Below, in pieces: positions 30,789 through 44,183 of a stretch of 64,000 nt of DNA. Origin of the DNA: Kitagawia praeruptora. Taxonomy: Eukaryota > Streptophyta > Magnoliopsida > Apiales > Apiaceae. The notes beneath the pieces are model-generated. The model ran no database searches. It worked only from the letters and a program-made list of their open reading frames with translations, and was not told where the DNA came from. The stretch lies in contig CM075354.1 of the NCBI GenBank assembly GCA_037693485.1, positions 155,397,501-155,461,500 on the forward strand, written 5' to 3'. Within the stretch, counting starts at the first letter, position 1; every line of letters starts with the position of its first letter. Position numbers and translations under genes: made by a program.

Positions 30789-33700
30789 TCCTTTTGTGTT
30801 TGCAGGGCAAAGAAAGTGAAAAGAAAGTCATGTGGATCTTGGACAGTGGATGCTCAAATCACATGACTGGTGATATGGCCCTGCTATCACAGTATGAGGA
30901 GAAGGCTGGCCCAATGATTGCTTTTGGAGATGACAGCATGGGTAACACATTGGGATATGGCAAGTTGGAAGTTGGAAATGTCATCATTGAAGATGTAGCA
31001 CTAGTCAAGGGACTCAAGCATAATCTACTGAGTGTTGGTCAGTTTACTGATAGAGGATTCAAGGTGAATTTTGACAAAGATGAGTGTTTGATTTCCTACA
31101 AAAAGACTGGTGATCTTGCTCTAACTGGAGTAAGGAAAGGAAGCCTGTTTGTAGCCAATATGGACTCTACAATCAAGGACAAAGTTTGTTGCTTCTACTT
31201 AAAAGCATCAAATGAAGACTGTTGGCTGTGGCACAAAAAGCTATCACACCTGAATTTCAAGGCCATTAATTCTCTAGTTAAAAGAGAGTTAGTGAGAGGC
31301 ATGCCCACACTTGAATTCTGCCAAGAAGGAGTGTGTGAGGCCTGTCAAAAAGGAAAGATGAAAAAGTCAAGCCACAAGTCAAAGACAGTGACATCAATAA
31401 CTAAGTCTCTACAACTAATTCATATGGATCTGTTTGGGCCTGTTAATGTTATGTCACTCTCAAGAAATAAGTATGCCCTAGTGATGGTTGATGACTACAC
31501 AAGGTATACATGGGTGGAATTTCTAGCATCAAAGGATGAGGCTCCACAAGTGATCATTGAGCACATAAAGAGAATTGATAAGGAAACAAAGGTCAACAAT
31601 GCAAGTGTGATTGCATTGAGAAGTGATAATGGAACAGATTTCAGAAATGCCCTACTTGAAGCATTCTGCAAAGAGAATGGCATTTCTCAATAATTCTCAG
31701 CTCCAAGGACTCTACAACAAAATGGAGTGGTTGAGAGAAAGAATAGAACTCTAATTGTGGTTGCTAGAACAATGTTGCTTGATGCAAAGATGCCTACATG
31801 TTTTTGGGCTGAGGCTGTGAGCACTGCATGCTATATCCAGAATAGGACCCTCATCAACAAAAACACTAGAAAGACTCCCTACAACCTGATGACTTGAAAG
31901 AAACCTACTCTAAAGTATGTTCATACTTTTGGAAGCAGATGCTTTGTGTTGAAAGACAATTCAGAATATGTTGGAAAGTTTGATGCAAAGGCATTTGAAG
32001 GAATTTTTCTTGGATATTCTATTGAGAGGATTGCTTACAAAGTCTATGTCATCAGTCAAAAGAAAGTTATGGAAAGCACAGATGTGACTTTTGATGACAG
32101 CAAATTACCTGGTTTAGAAGAAGCCAATGATGAGAAAAGGATCCACTAAAGTTTGAAAATCTAGATGATTCAACAAGCTCAAGTGAATGATGAAGCAAGA
32201 AAAGAATCTGTACAAATCAATAGTGAAGATACTAGCATCCAAGACACATCTATGAATAGTGGCAACTTCACAGGGGGGAAATGAAAATGATGATATCTTG
32301 GATGATGAAGCAACATCAAGAATAAGAAATCAAACTGAGCATTCAAGAAAATGGGATAGATCACATACTGCAGAACAAATCATTGGAGATCCAGATGCAG
32401 GAGTAAGGACTAGGAGAGCAACTCAAAATGAGTGTCTCTATGGTTGTTTTCTATCTCAAATTGAGCCAAAGAAACTTGATGATGCACTTTTGGATCCAGA
32501 TTGGATTATTGCTATGCAAGAGGAGTTGAATCAATTTGAAAGAAACAAAGTATGGGAACTTGTGCCTGCACCAAAGAACAGAACCATTGTTGGAACAAAA
32601 TGGGTTCTAAAGAATAAGATGGATGAAGATGGTGTAGTAGTAAGGAACAAAGCAAGGTTGGTTGCAAAAGGATACTCTCAACAGGAAGGCATTGACTATG
32701 ATGAGACTTTTGCACCTGTTGCTAGATTGGAAGTCATCAGAATCTTCTTGGCATTTGCTGCTCACTCAAACTTCAAAGTCTATTAGATGGATGTCAAGAG
32801 TGCATTTCTGAATGGAGAGTTGGAAGAAGAAGTTTATGTGCAACAGCCACCTGGCTTTAAGGATCCATGTTTCCCAGAATTTGTCTACAGACTGCTTAAG
32901 GCACTATATGGACTTAAGCAGGCTCCAAGAGCATGGTATGACACATTGTCACAGTTTCTCCTTGAAAATCAATTCACTAGAGGCACATTGGACAAGACAC
33001 TGTTTTACAAGAAGCATGGTGATGATATTATCCTAGTTCAGATCTATGTGGATGATATCATCTTTGGTTCTATAAATGAGAAGCTGTGTGAGAAATTCTC
33101 TAAGCTCATGCAGAGCAGATATGATATGAGTATGATGGGAGAGTTGACATTCTTTCTTGGGTTGCAAGTTAGTCAAAGAAAGGATGGTATCTTTATCAGT
33201 CAAACCAAGTACATCAAGGATCTATTGAAAAAGTTTGACTTGGAAGATTGCTCACCTGCAAAGACTCTCATGGCCACTACCACTAAATTGGATGAAGATG
33301 CTAAAGGCAAGAAAGTAGATATCTCAGTCTACAGAGGCATGGTTGGTTCTCTACTCTATCTCACTGCAAGTAGGCTAGACATCATGTTTGCTACATGCTT
33401 GTGTGCAAGGTTTCAATCAAATCCAAAGGATTCACTTTTGATTGCTATAAAGAGGATCTTTAGATATCTGAAGGGCACTCCAAACTTGGGTTTATGGTAT
33501 CCTAATGACACAGGATTCAGTCTGGTTGGTTATTCTGATGCTGATTATGCTGGATGCATAGTGGATAGGAAAAGCACCTCAGGTAGCTGCCAGTTTCTTG
33601 GACAAAGGTTAGTCTCTTGGTGTAGCAAGAAACAACAATCTGTGTCAACTTCCACAACTGAGGCTGAATACATAGCTTCTAGAAGTTGTTGTGCTCAAGT

Positions 33701-33998
33701 GCTTTGGATTAGAAACCAACTTAGAGACTATGGACTTGTGTTAGAAAGAATTCTAATCATGTGTGACAACACAAGTGCAATCTCTATAGTTGCCAATCAT
33801 GTCAATCATTCTAGAACAAAGCACATTGACATCAGATATCACTTTATTAGAGAACATGCAGCTAATGGAATCATTGAGTTGTATTATGTCTCCACAGATA
33901 AACAACTAGCTGATATATTCACTAAGCCATTAGATGAAGCCACCTTCACAAGGTTGGTTAGTGAGATTGGAATGCTGAATTCTTCAGATTCTGGCTAA
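30767..33998 (+). pseudogene. Copia pol: protease, integrase, RT, RNase H (element B)
   Basis: 30767-31693 carries the protease (WILDSGCSNHMTG), GAG-pre-integrase (WHKKLSHLN; CEACQKGK) and integrase D,D (IHMDLFGP, RSDNGTDF). A TAA at 31691-31693 stops it just before FSAPRTLQQNGVVERKN, which holds the integrase Glu. More stops occur near 31896 and 32149. The RT frame 32259-32786 stops at TAG before MDVKSAFLNG. 32787-33998 has the RT core (QIYVDDIIFGS), RNase H (GYSDADYAG, TTEAEYIA, MCDNTSAIS) and the end ADIFTKPL. The first in-frame codon is TTG, overlapping gag by 22 nt. All domains are present but there are several nonsense changes. Confidence 0.9.
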
Positions 33999-34858
33999 GT
34001 GAAAATATCAACTAGCTAGATTGTTGCAGCAGTAAACACCTACTTTATATAAATGCTCAATATTTTTGAAGTATGTGTTGGCTGGAATATGATTTATAAA
34101 TATTTCAGAATTATTGCATATGTTGAAAATCATAGTTTGTTAGCTCGAAATTTCCTTGAAATTTTGAGAAAGTCACTATTTAATTTGCTAGAATATTCTT
34201 CATTGAATAATTCTGGTGAATTTTAAGAGATAGTGAAAATTGAATTTTTATGAGTAAAAAGAATAGTTCGATAAGTCAAACTTCTCGAATGGTTCATTTA
34301 TTGTTAATGATCGACTTCTCTAACAAGCCTATTCAGGACACTCTTGAGTTCTCGAATAGAGTCTTTTAGAGAACTCGAACAGAGACATGATTGAGTTCTC
34401 GAATAAGGTATTTTAGTTCTCTAATGATTGAGTTCTCGAATACTGTATTTGAGATATCGAATCATTTGAAAAGGCTGAATTCTCGCTGAATCTTAACCGA
34501 TTTTGGATTTTTATTCAAAATTTAGAATTACTCATAAAAAACATATTTTACCTAATTTAGAATTCATTCTAAGTTAGATAACTGCCAGCTGTGAGTTACA
34601 ACCTGCTTGAGTTATCGAATAAGCCTTTCTTGACATATCGAATAGTTGTTTTCTACTTCTCGAGTACTTGACTTGTCAATACAAAACTTACAGCTAATCG
34701 ATAATTCAAGTAATTCATACTTATACAATTTTACATCTATTCAACTCATTTCATTCGATTTCCCAAGCATCTAAAACTCCAAAACCCCTGTAAACCCTAA
34801 TCTCAAAAGCTAAATTTCTTCTTCAACCTTCGTTCTCTTCTCTCTTTTCTCTGTATCA
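33999..34858 (+). other. Non-coding spacer between pol and the 3' ORF of element B
   Basis: No frame is seen. It carries at least four TTCTCGAA units (for example near 34281, 34350, 34397 and 34433), the reverse complement of the motif clustered in the LTR. The stretch upstream of 34859 is a pyrimidine-rich 'TTCTTCTTCAACC…CTCTTTTCTCTG' leader that could be an internal promoter or splice-acceptor region for the next frame. Confidence 0.5.
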
Positions 34859-37800
34859 ATGGCAACTGTGAAATTCAACACTAACTTCATCGCTCTCTCA
34901 AGTGATGTCGAAGCTCCAAATGCAAACTTCAAATGCTTTGTCCGATGGATGTCTGAGTCATACATCAAGGATGCACTCTCTGCCAACCCAACTCTTTATC
35001 TAGACCTACTGGAACAGTTTTGGAGAACTGCTACTGTGGAAGTTGTGGTCCTAGAAAGCGCAATAACATCATACATAGTCTACTGCAAGATTCAGGACAA
35101 GGAAATCACAATCACCACTGAAGACATGAATCAAGCATTAGGCTTACAACAGGAGGTGTATGAAAATCAAGCCACAAATGGTGAATTGGAGAACTTCTTT
35201 GATTTCATTCACTACTCAGATGAAATCAAACTTGGACACTTGATAGAAAGTTCTTAAGGAAGGAATGGAGTTATGTTTTTGCCACTATTCTTCAAGTCTT
35301 CACATGAGCAAGGAAGTCAAGCTTTGACCAAATCAGTGCACCTGCACAGCAAATAGGCTATGCCTTAGCTTATGGGAAAAAGATCAATGTTGGTCAACTC
35401 ATTATGCAGGAGTTGGGAGACTTGGTAAGAACTCAACCAAGAGAGGTACTGACATTTTCTTCCCTCGCTTTATTCAATCTATACTTAATTTTAAAAATGA
35501 TAAACTGATTGAATTACCTGGGATAGATAGAAATAGAATAGGCTATCCTAGATCCATGACCAAACTCATTTTTGGTAATCTGGAGACTAGGAATGATTTG
35601 GATGTAAGACTTAACATAACTCTCCATATGGAGGGTTTATTTAGGACTTACCCCCCACAACATGCCAATATTTGATTCCAAGTCACAGTTAGCACAGCCC
35701 AAGCAAGTAGAACAAAATGCTAACCCAGGGCCTGCTAACCAACAACAGTGAGCCAACTGCATCATCCTCTCAAAAGGGTGATGTTAGTAAAAAGAAGAGA
35801 AAAGAGATAGTTTCTGCACCTTTGAACATATTATCTGAAGCAGCATTGGCTATAGAATTAGGTTTAGAATGTGAGGAACCTGAGTCACTCTTAATCAAGC
35901 CAAAGAAGAAGAAATCTAAAACCACCTCTTCAGTCACACAAATGGCTGAAGTTGTAAAATCAGGGGCAAACAGCTCACTAGATGTATCCTCTCAATAGGG
36001 TGCATCTATAAAATCAAGCATTCTCCCAAATGCACAATCTTGTATGGAGTCTGCACAAAGGAGTAATAAGGATGGCACAACACAGAGTGGAGAGCACAAC
36101 ACATTTGAAACTCCCTCTATCTCTCAGGGGGAGTTACAAAAATCCATTCTACAAGACACTTCTCTTCCAGAATCTACATTTAAAATTTCTTTGGAGCCTG
36201 CAACTCAAGCAATTGAGGAGCAAGGCATTGATCACCAAGAATTTTTCTCTCTTGGTGAGCCAATGAATTCAAGTGACTTAGTGCATGACACTTTGCTCAC
36301 CACCCAGGACCCACATTTAGATGGTGAGGGAATGCAAGCTGGGGCATATCCTGATGACACCATCACAAACACAGAGGATCCACTAGTTTTCACCAGAGAC
36401 TCTATGCCAATGTCAACTACTGTTGTAACTCATCCCACTTCTGTGGAGACAACATTAGTAGAGTCATTCCATCCAGTTACAGAAGTTGCATCTGTAACTA
36501 AGGAGTCTAGCTTGCCTAGCTCTAGCTCTGACTTTATGTCACAATGGCTAAAGCCTGTGCAACATGACAGTGCTTCAGGATCAGGGTATGTTCCACCATA
36601 ATTGACGGTTGAAGCACTCCAAAGCTTAGTTGTGGAACAGATTCCTGAGTTTGTAAAAATTGCTCAACACCTTATCACCTCCAACATGCCAAATCCTCAG
36701 TATAAAGCAATCCTGCTATGTCATAAAGAAGATATGGAGAGTCAAAGGGTGAAAATAGTAAATGAGGCTGAGAGATAAGGGAATGTAGATGCCTGGATGC
36801 AAGGGACATATGATGTTACTCTCAATGAAACCCTCAAATATCTAAGGGAGGAATACATCACTTCACTGGGGTCAAATGCTAAATCCCTAACTCCTGGTGA
36901 AGTGTATGAAGCCATCAATGACTCTTACAAGGGATTCCTCAAGGTTGCACACTACCTTGGCAAAGGTGTTAAATCAGAAGTCAACAAGGTGTGTGTTGAA
37001 ACAGACCTGTCTGTGGGAGAGATAAAGAGGGCCTTTGATGCAAGGTTCCCTCAGTTGGACAGTGTTCTCAAGGATGTCAAATACTGCAATTCTACCTGCA
37101 CAAAGATGGATAATGGTCTAGCTATACTAAAAGATGCTGTCACAAGTCTGGGGCATAGATTTCAAACTCTATCTGATCAGTCCACTGATGCAAATGCCAT
37201 GCTCAGGACTCTGTTTGCAAACTAGTATGGAGATAAGCTAGTGACTGAGGTCCCAGTGCATGAGATGACCAAGTTTCAAGTGCAGAGACTCCAAGATCAA
37301 TCACTGACTGGTTTTAAGGCCACTGAGCTATTCACCAAGGTAGATACTCTTGAAAAGGAGGTGGTCTCTCTCAAATAATCCAATGCTCATCTAACAGACA
37401 CAGTAGCAACTCTTTCTGAGCAGTTGAGCACTCAAGCCTCCACCACAACTGATGTTCTTCCGCATCAACAAACTATGTTGTCTGCAATGATGAAGCATAT
37501 GGGGCTACCTCTACCTGATGAGACCCCTACTCAATCCTCAGTTCCTGTCAACAAGCCTAAGGGGGAGAAGAGGATCTCAAAGGACTCAAAATCTAAGGGG
37601 GAGCATCAGACTAAGGGGGAGAAACCTCAAGAAAAGGGCATAAAGATCAATGAGGGCGGTCATCCATGAACAAGAGTGAAACCTCATGTGTCAGGCAAAG
37701 GAAAATTCAAAGTTGATGAGCCTCCAACCTCTCTGTCAGTTGTCACCCTACCAACTGTGCACATCACTACTCCAGGAGGCCAACACCAATCTATTACCAC

Positions 37801-37880
37801 CACAGTGGTTGCAGGGAGTATGCCATCTGACAAACCTCCATCCTCCATATCTAAAAGTGCCAAGCCTGTAGAAGTTAAGG
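34859..37880 (+). pseudogene. Extra ORF downstream of pol (env-like position), part 1
   Basis: The first frame (34859-35257) begins MATVKFNTNFIALSSD and includes 'LDLLEQFWRTATVEVV', a block I recognise from the additional ORF downstream of pol in SIRE-like plant copia elements. Further pieces (35717-35998, 36044-36601, 36797-37225, 37424-37669, 37676-37880) continue it with stops and shifts between them. They are Ser/Thr/Pro-rich and Lys-rich, with repeated 'KSKGE' and no obvious membrane segment. The position equals that called env-like in SIRE1, but nothing here proves an envelope function. The frame is cut at 37880 by element C and resumes at 45883. Confidence 0.65.
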
Positions 37881-39383
37881 TGTTTGCACTAAATCACGCA
37901 AGCGTACGTGGTCACAAGTAATATAGAATAAAGTTGAGTTCGTTCCCACAGAGATCTGGTTATGGTTTTAATTCAGTAGATGTACCTATGCAACAATGTA
38001 TGGTTATTATGCACTGCTAAGACAATTAACAAATTGGGATTTTGATAACTAAAATTAACTAAGAAGCAAATTAACAAACTAAGAATTAACTAACTAACGA
38101 GAATTTAAATCTAATTACTTCTGCAAGAGAAAACATGGGATCCTAACTTCATTAAATACTTTGCTTAGATCTGACGCCTTTAATCACTATATACAATGGT
38201 TATGATATCTAATCAGACAACACGAAGCAAGTATACGCTACTTCTCAGTATACGAATACCAAACTATCCATACATCCACAAAAGAGATAGAAGATGAATA
38301 GACACCAATTAAGCTTAGACCCTATATCTCTATAGAATTTGAAAACATAACGATTGAAGAGCAAGTTATCCATAATGATCACATAGGGCAATACAAGTAT
38401 TCTCATCTCATACTACGAATCATGTTGATAAACAATCATGAACCTATGCTAGCATGGTAAGTTTTAAATCTCAAGATCCACTTTCACTTCATAAGAGATT
38501 AACAAATTAGATGTTAGCTACGCATCAAACAATTAAGCATAACCATACGAGGATATCAGATATACATCACACATAGATCTTTAAAGCATCAAGATACTAA
38601 ACTCCATAAATAAATCCGTTAGAATCCCATGACAGCGATTAGTTCATAATCGAACCTCTCGTCATCATGGGATCTGATGAAACCATGATAAAAACAAAGT
38701 ATGAAAAGATACAAATAAACCTAAGTAATTGATATGTAATTGTTCTCTCCAAATTACAATGGTAGGATGTGTTTATATAGGCTCTAGAAGTCTTGCCCAG
38801 CAAGAAAATACCCAAAATAGAGTTAAAATAGAATTTCTGCAAAATATGTTTCCTAAACTGATTCTGTTTTTAAGGAAAATTCGTAGCTGACTTTTCTTCA
38901 ATATTTATGGGCCGTTCCAGTTGTATTTGGACCTCTGAACCACTTTAGAATGATAAAGAATCTCGTTAGCTTCGTGTGGACAGTAAGATCGCCCAAAACG
39001 GAGTTGTAGAACTCAAGATATGGCCAAAACAAAAATCCAAAAATCTGGCTGATTCGTACGCGCGCTGGCTGCGCTGGTAGAGCGCTGGCTGCGCTGATTT
39101 TACTGTTCATAGCGCTGGCTGCGCTCTCTTGGCTGCCGGGAGCTGATTTTGGCTGATTTTCTTCATTTTAACTCCTTTTTCCTTCGTTTCTTTTGCAAAT
39201 TGTCATTTTTCACTTCTAGAACTCAATTCCACCATAAAATATGCAATTTAAATCATCCAACCTCAAGATAATAACCCTACACAAACTCACTAAAACGGAT
39301 CAAAAACACAACATACTTGAGGCCAAGTTAATCAATTTAAGCCGAAACGAAGCGTTCCACGTGGATATAAAATCCACTTATCA
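37881..39383 (-). repeat. 3' LTR of element C (left)
   Basis: It contains an imperfect minisatellite of GCGCTGGCTGCGCT units (39060-39140), in three copies. Small frames such as 38639-38842 are not credible genes. Confidence 0.9.
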
Positions 39384-39867
39384 CACCCCCAAACTTAAAC
39401 CGATGCTTGTCCTCAAGCATAAACAATTACAACTAACTAACTAATTAGTACCACTTCCGTAGGTGATCACGGTTGCATTTGGCATATGCAACAAGCCCTT
39501 TAAACCCCTAGGCAGCCCTAGTGGACGAGTAAGGTCTCGTGAGGGCGTATAGCGAATGTACCCACAAAATCCAATGCAATGCAATGCATGAATGCGACTA
39601 ATATGAAAATGCAATTAATCTAATACTAATATCCTACCATACCTTCAAATCCTCTCATGCCATATCAACTTAAGAATCAAAGTAAATACGCAATATCTTG
39701 GTGTCGAAAGTGCAAGTATTCACATAGTCTAATCAATTAACATGCATAAGTTCTCACAAGTCCATGTCAAGTGTAAGAATAAGTTAGTAATCATGCTAAG
39801 CCTACAAGAGTGCATCTTTGAGATAAAACTCGGGATCTCATACGCAAAAACAAGCAAACACTCACAA

Positions 39868-40500
39868 TGTAACACCCCAGTCCCACATCGAGGAGATTTG
39901 GGGCTTTAGTTCAGTTTATAAGGCAAAGTACAGCTACTAAGTGCACCAACAAATCATGATCTTTTGGGGGCCTGTGGTGGGCTTGTGGACTACCTAAGTT
40001 GGCTGCATTTGGGCCAGTTTGCTATGGCTTATTTCGGATTCGGAATCGGGACTCGACCCGATTTTTGAAAAAAGACTCGGGATTTGACCCGAGTTGTCAC
40101 ATATGGTATCAGAGCCGACTCTCGAAAGCTTGATTCGTCAAGTTACCGGAGGTGGGGACACGAAGCTAGCCGGTATTATCCCACAATGGCTAGGGAGGAA
40201 CGATCTTGGACCTATGGGATTTCCGTTAGGCCTGACGAGGACGTCAGGAGTTTAAGTGGGGGAGTTTGTAACACCCCAGTCCCACATCGAGGAGATTTGG
40301 GGCTTTAGTTCAGTTTATAAGGCAAAGTACAGCTACTAAGTGCACCAACAAATCATGATCTTTTGGGGGCCTGTGGTGGGCTTGTGGACTACCCAAGTTG
40401 GCTGCATTTGGGCCAGTTTGCTATGGCTTATTTCGGATTCGGAATCGGGACTCGACCCGATTTTTGAAAAAAGACTCGGGATTTGACCCGGGTTGTCACA
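39868..40500 (+). mobile_element. TRIM (terminal-repeat retrotransposon in miniature)
   Basis: Two 234-bp LTRs (39868-40101, 40267-40500) begin TGTAACACCCC and end TTGTCACA. They flank a 165-bp interior with the primer site TATGGTATCAGAGCC (40102) and polypurine tract AAGTGGGGGAGTT (40254-40266). The target duplication is CACAA (39863-39867, 40501-40505). The LTRs differ at two bases. There is no coding capacity, so it depends on another element's enzymes. It lies inside element C. Confidence 0.95.
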
Positions 40501-40509
40501 CACAATCCA

Positions 40510-41900
40510 CTCACAAAAGAATATTCACTCAAGAACAAGGGTAAGTGTATCACTCAATTCCAGCAAAATCATAAGCATGCTTGACATTTGGTATCAATCT
40601 AACTCTTAACACAACATACATCAATGACAATAATCAAAAGGTCTTTATTTGGGTTGTAACGGGGCTAGGGACAAGGTATGTCAAATAAGCCAAAATAGGT
40701 GAAGTGTCAAAAGCTAGTAAGTACCATAATGAATCATACACAACACCCTATTTTCCCCCCACATAATCTATTTTTTTTCTTCCAACAAAACACTCGACTA
40801 GTCGACTAGAGTAGGATCACAACAAACACAAATATGCTCTCATAATATTTTTTTTCTTTTTTTTCTTTTTTTTCTTCTTTTTTTTTTCTTTTTTTCTTTT
40901 TTTTTCGAGAGCTAGATAAAACAATAATATAAACAATAACAATGATCCCATGAATTTATTACATATGCCGACTATCAAGTAAACAACCAAACCCAATCTT
41001 CAATATTTCCCCAAAAAGTATATAAACCCCTCCTTGCACACCTTATTACTCCCTTAAACACTCTACTAACCTTTGACAATGTGGGTTCAAATTAATGTAA
41101 GGCCAATACAAGAAAAAGGTATAGGCAAGTAATGTGGTATGTCACCGAAAAATAGGATTAAGCTCAATGGGTTAACTAATTGATCATGTAAACATGGTAA
41201 TATGGGAAAATATGCGGTTATTCCTAAATGCCTTTATCATTTTAATCGTCAAATAATGTCACGCGTTTCAAGAAAGATCTCAAACAACTGCTAGCAATAC
41301 AAACAATTCGTGGACACACAAGCAAACGAATAAATTGAAAAATATGCAATAAGGCTCAAAAACTCACTTGGTGGAAAAACATACTCAATCCCAAGCAAAA
41401 AATCTCTCTAACGCACCTATTTGTATTCAAAGCATGCAAACTAAATCATCTTGCACATATTCATGTCCTTCTAATCACTTACAACATTCAATAAGTCTAC
41501 TAGCTTCAACTTCCTAGTGTATGTGTGTGCATAAGAACAAAGCATATCACTTCTCAATCAAAAGCGTCAACAACAAAAAATTCCTATCAAGCATGGGTGC
41601 AAATGCAAACTACTATGGACTCACATTAAATACGAACATAAAAACAGAATGTCCTATATGAAACAAACGTAGATAACACGAACATAAATGCATAATTTAC
41701 TACTACTAATATGCAAAGCATGCAATCCTACATGAACACATAATACAACAACTACTAATCCCCCAAACCACCCCCAAACTTAAAATATTCAATGTCCTCA
41801 TTGAATGGAAGTAATACAAGGGATAGTAGAAAACATACCTAAATAAAAATGTCGAAAAACTGGGTTGCCTCCCACGAAGCGCTTCTTTAACGTCAATAGC
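40510..41900. other. Non-coding interior of element C
   Basis: AT-rich sequence with no supported frame. A T-rich/CT tract runs from about 40848 to 40907. Near 41845-41910 the sequence includes 'GGTTGCCTCCCACGAAGCGC', a short GC-richer block ahead of the ORF end. The downstream part includes 'CCCCCAAACTTAAA', echoing the polypurine region. Confidence 0.45.
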
Positions 41901-41923
41901 TTGACGTTACTTCCAAGCCTCCA

Positions 41924-42796
41924 TTAAGGATGATAGTAGTTTGCCTGATCATCTCTTCGCGATACTTCATCGTCATCACGGTGACACACTTTCTGCCACT
42001 TCTCCTCGCTTGGCCTATTCGTGTAACAACTCTGTCCTATTCCAATGCCTTCATCTGTTGACCCAAAATCTGTCAATTTGTAGAACAACATACACTCGCG
42101 GGCTTCGTTTGAATATAATGGAGGAGGGTAAATGTAAGTTGCTGAAGCCTTTGGTTCCTCAAAGAGAACTTCTTCCATTGGCTCTAATGCGCTACATCCA
42201 TCTTTATACTCTGAGACAAGTAGAAGATCTGCATCTTTCCCATGATCATCAGCCTCTTGGTATGCACATACCAATTCTTGAAATTTGTGCATCTCACTAG
42301 TGTCTATCTCAAATAGTGCCCCTTCCAAATCATCCACCATACTAGCATGATCAAATTCCTCACATGGCTTGCGAACGCTAACCTCACCTTGGAATTTGTC
42401 TTCCTCAATTATGCATGCAGTACCTTGCTCCAAGTCACCGTTATTTTCTGGAATTGCCTCTAGTATGAATTGTTGTTTCTCTTGTTCCAAGGCACTCAAA
42501 ACTTGAGCAACTAGTGTCCCCATAGAATTGATAGACTCCTCAGTACTCTTTATAAGCATCCTAATCTCCTCCATAGCATCAACCTCATCTAACTGAAAAG
42601 TAGGAGTAGGTTGCTGATGTTGAAACTCTTCACTACCAAAGAAATATGACATATCTGGAACATCTTGCTGGTACTGTTGAGGATGATATTGAAAATATGG
42701 TTGTTCCTCATAACTGATATATGGATCAACTCCTTCGTAGTAACAATATTGTGAGGGATCATGAACGCCCAAATACTGCTCACATTGCTGAGGCAT
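41924..42796 (-). CDS. Uncharacterised ORF of element C (gag-position protein)
   Basis: A 290-codon frame encodes a Gln/Tyr-rich N-terminus (…DPSQYCYYEGVDPYISYEEQ…), a possible helical segment around residues 75-115 (MEEIRMLIKSTEESINSM…) and a long acidic C-terminal part. I see no zinc knuckle, protease or integrase motif. It is the only substantial frame in the element and lies downstream of the primer site, where gag would be. The upstream coding sequence continues on the other side of the solo LTR (44184 onward), and the frame stays open across the site with one copy of the 5-bp duplication. Function unknown. Confidence 0.55.
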   Translation of the reverse strand: MPQQCEQYLGVHDPSQYCYYEGVDPYISYEEQPYFQYHPQQYQQDVPDMSYFFGSEEFQHQQPTPTFQLDEVDAMEEIRMLIKSTEESINSMGTLVAQVLSALEQEKQQFILEAIPENNGDLEQGTACIIEEDKFQGEVSVRKPCEEFDHASMVDDLEGALFEIDTSEMHKFQELVCAYQEADDHGKDADLLLVSEYKDGCSALEPMEEVLFEEPKASATYIYPPPLYSNEARECMLFYKLTDFGSTDEGIGIGQSCYTNRPSEEKWQKVCHRDDDEVSRRDDQANYYHP

Positions 42797-42815
42797 GGAT
42801 GTCCTCGAATATGCC

Positions 42816-44183
42816 TGTTTGCACTAAATCACGCAAGCGTACGTGGTCACAAGTAATACAGATATAAGTCGAATTCGTTCCCACAGAGATCTGGTTATGG
42901 TTTTAATTCAGTTTAGTACCTATGCAACAATGTATGATTATTATTCACTGCTAAGACAAATAACAAATATGGGTTTAATAAACTAAATTAACTAAGAAGT
43001 AAACTAACAAACTAAGAATTAACTAACTAACTATAATTGAAATCTAATTACTTCTGCAAGAAAAACCATGGGATCATAACTTCATTAAATACTTTGCTTA
43101 GATCTGACGCCTTTAATCACTATATGCAATGGTTATGATATCTGATCGGATAACACTAAACAAGTATACGTTACTTCTCAGTATACGAATACCAAACTAA
43201 ACATACATCCACAAAAGAGATAGAAGATGAATAGACACCAATTATGCTTAGACCCTATATCTCTATAAGATTTGAAAAAATAACGGTTAAAGAACAAGTT
43301 ATCCACAAAGATCACATAGGGCAATACAAGTATTCTCATCTCATACTACGAATCATGTTGATAAACAATCATGAACCTATGCTAGCATGGCAAGTTCTAA
43401 ATCTCAAGATCCACTTTCACTTCACAAGAGATTAACAGATTAGATGTTCGCGACGCATCTAAATTCAATAAGTACAACCATACGAGGATATCAAATATAC
43501 ATCACACACAGATCTGTAAAGCATCAAGATAATAAAGCTCCATAAATAAATCCGTTAGAATCCCATGACAACGATTAGTTCATAATTGAACCTCTCGTCA
43601 TCATGGGATCTGATGAAACCATGATAAAAACAAAGTATGAAACGATACAAATAAACCTAAGTAATTGATATGTAATGGTTCTACCCCTAATGATGATAAT
43701 AAATTACAAGGGTTGGATGTGTTTATATAGGCTCTACAAGTCTTGCCCAGCAAGAAAATACAAAAACAAAATTATAATAGAATTTCTGCAAAATACGTTT
43801 CCTAAACTGATTATGTTTTTAAGGAAAATTCGTAGCTAACTTTTCTTCTGTTTTCCAGAGCCGTTCCAGACGTAATTGGGCCTCTTGACCACTTTAGAAT
43901 GATAGGGAATCTCGTTATCTTCGTGTGGACAGTAAGATCGCCCAAAACTGACTTCTAGAACTCAAGATATGGCCCAAACAGTGAATCTCACGCGTGCAGC
44001 CCAATAAAGCCGAATTTTAATAAATTAAATCTCCAAAAACGACAAAAACATCCACCATAATCAACATCCTTGTAAATCTGCACAACTAAACAAAACACAT
44101 CAAAACTACAAGAAACTTGAGCCCAAGACAATCAATTTAAGCCGATTTAGAATGCTCCAAGTGAATATAAAATCCACTTATCA
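42816..44183 (-). repeat. Solo LTR of the C family inserted inside element C
   Basis: The 1368-bp sequence has the same TGTTTGCACTAAATC...CCACTTATCA ends as C's LTRs, but is more diverged and lacks the GCGCTGGCT minisatellite. It is flanked by its own target duplication ATGCC (42811-42815, 44184-44188). It is therefore an independent insertion reduced to a solo LTR, not part of C's structure. It splits the N-terminus of C's ORF. Confidence 0.92.

Noticed and set aside
38639..38842. 67-codon frame repeated at 45121-45324
   Set aside because: It recurs only because it lies in the two LTR copies of element C; it has no recognised domain.
40848..40907. T-rich/CT tract as a possible polypyrimidine or regulatory signal
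   Set aside because: It lies in non-coding DNA of element C away from any frame or LTR border; low complexity is enough to explain it.
41941..42300. Plus-strand 119-codon frame
   Set aside because: It is antisense to the ORF of element C, which has the better length and context.
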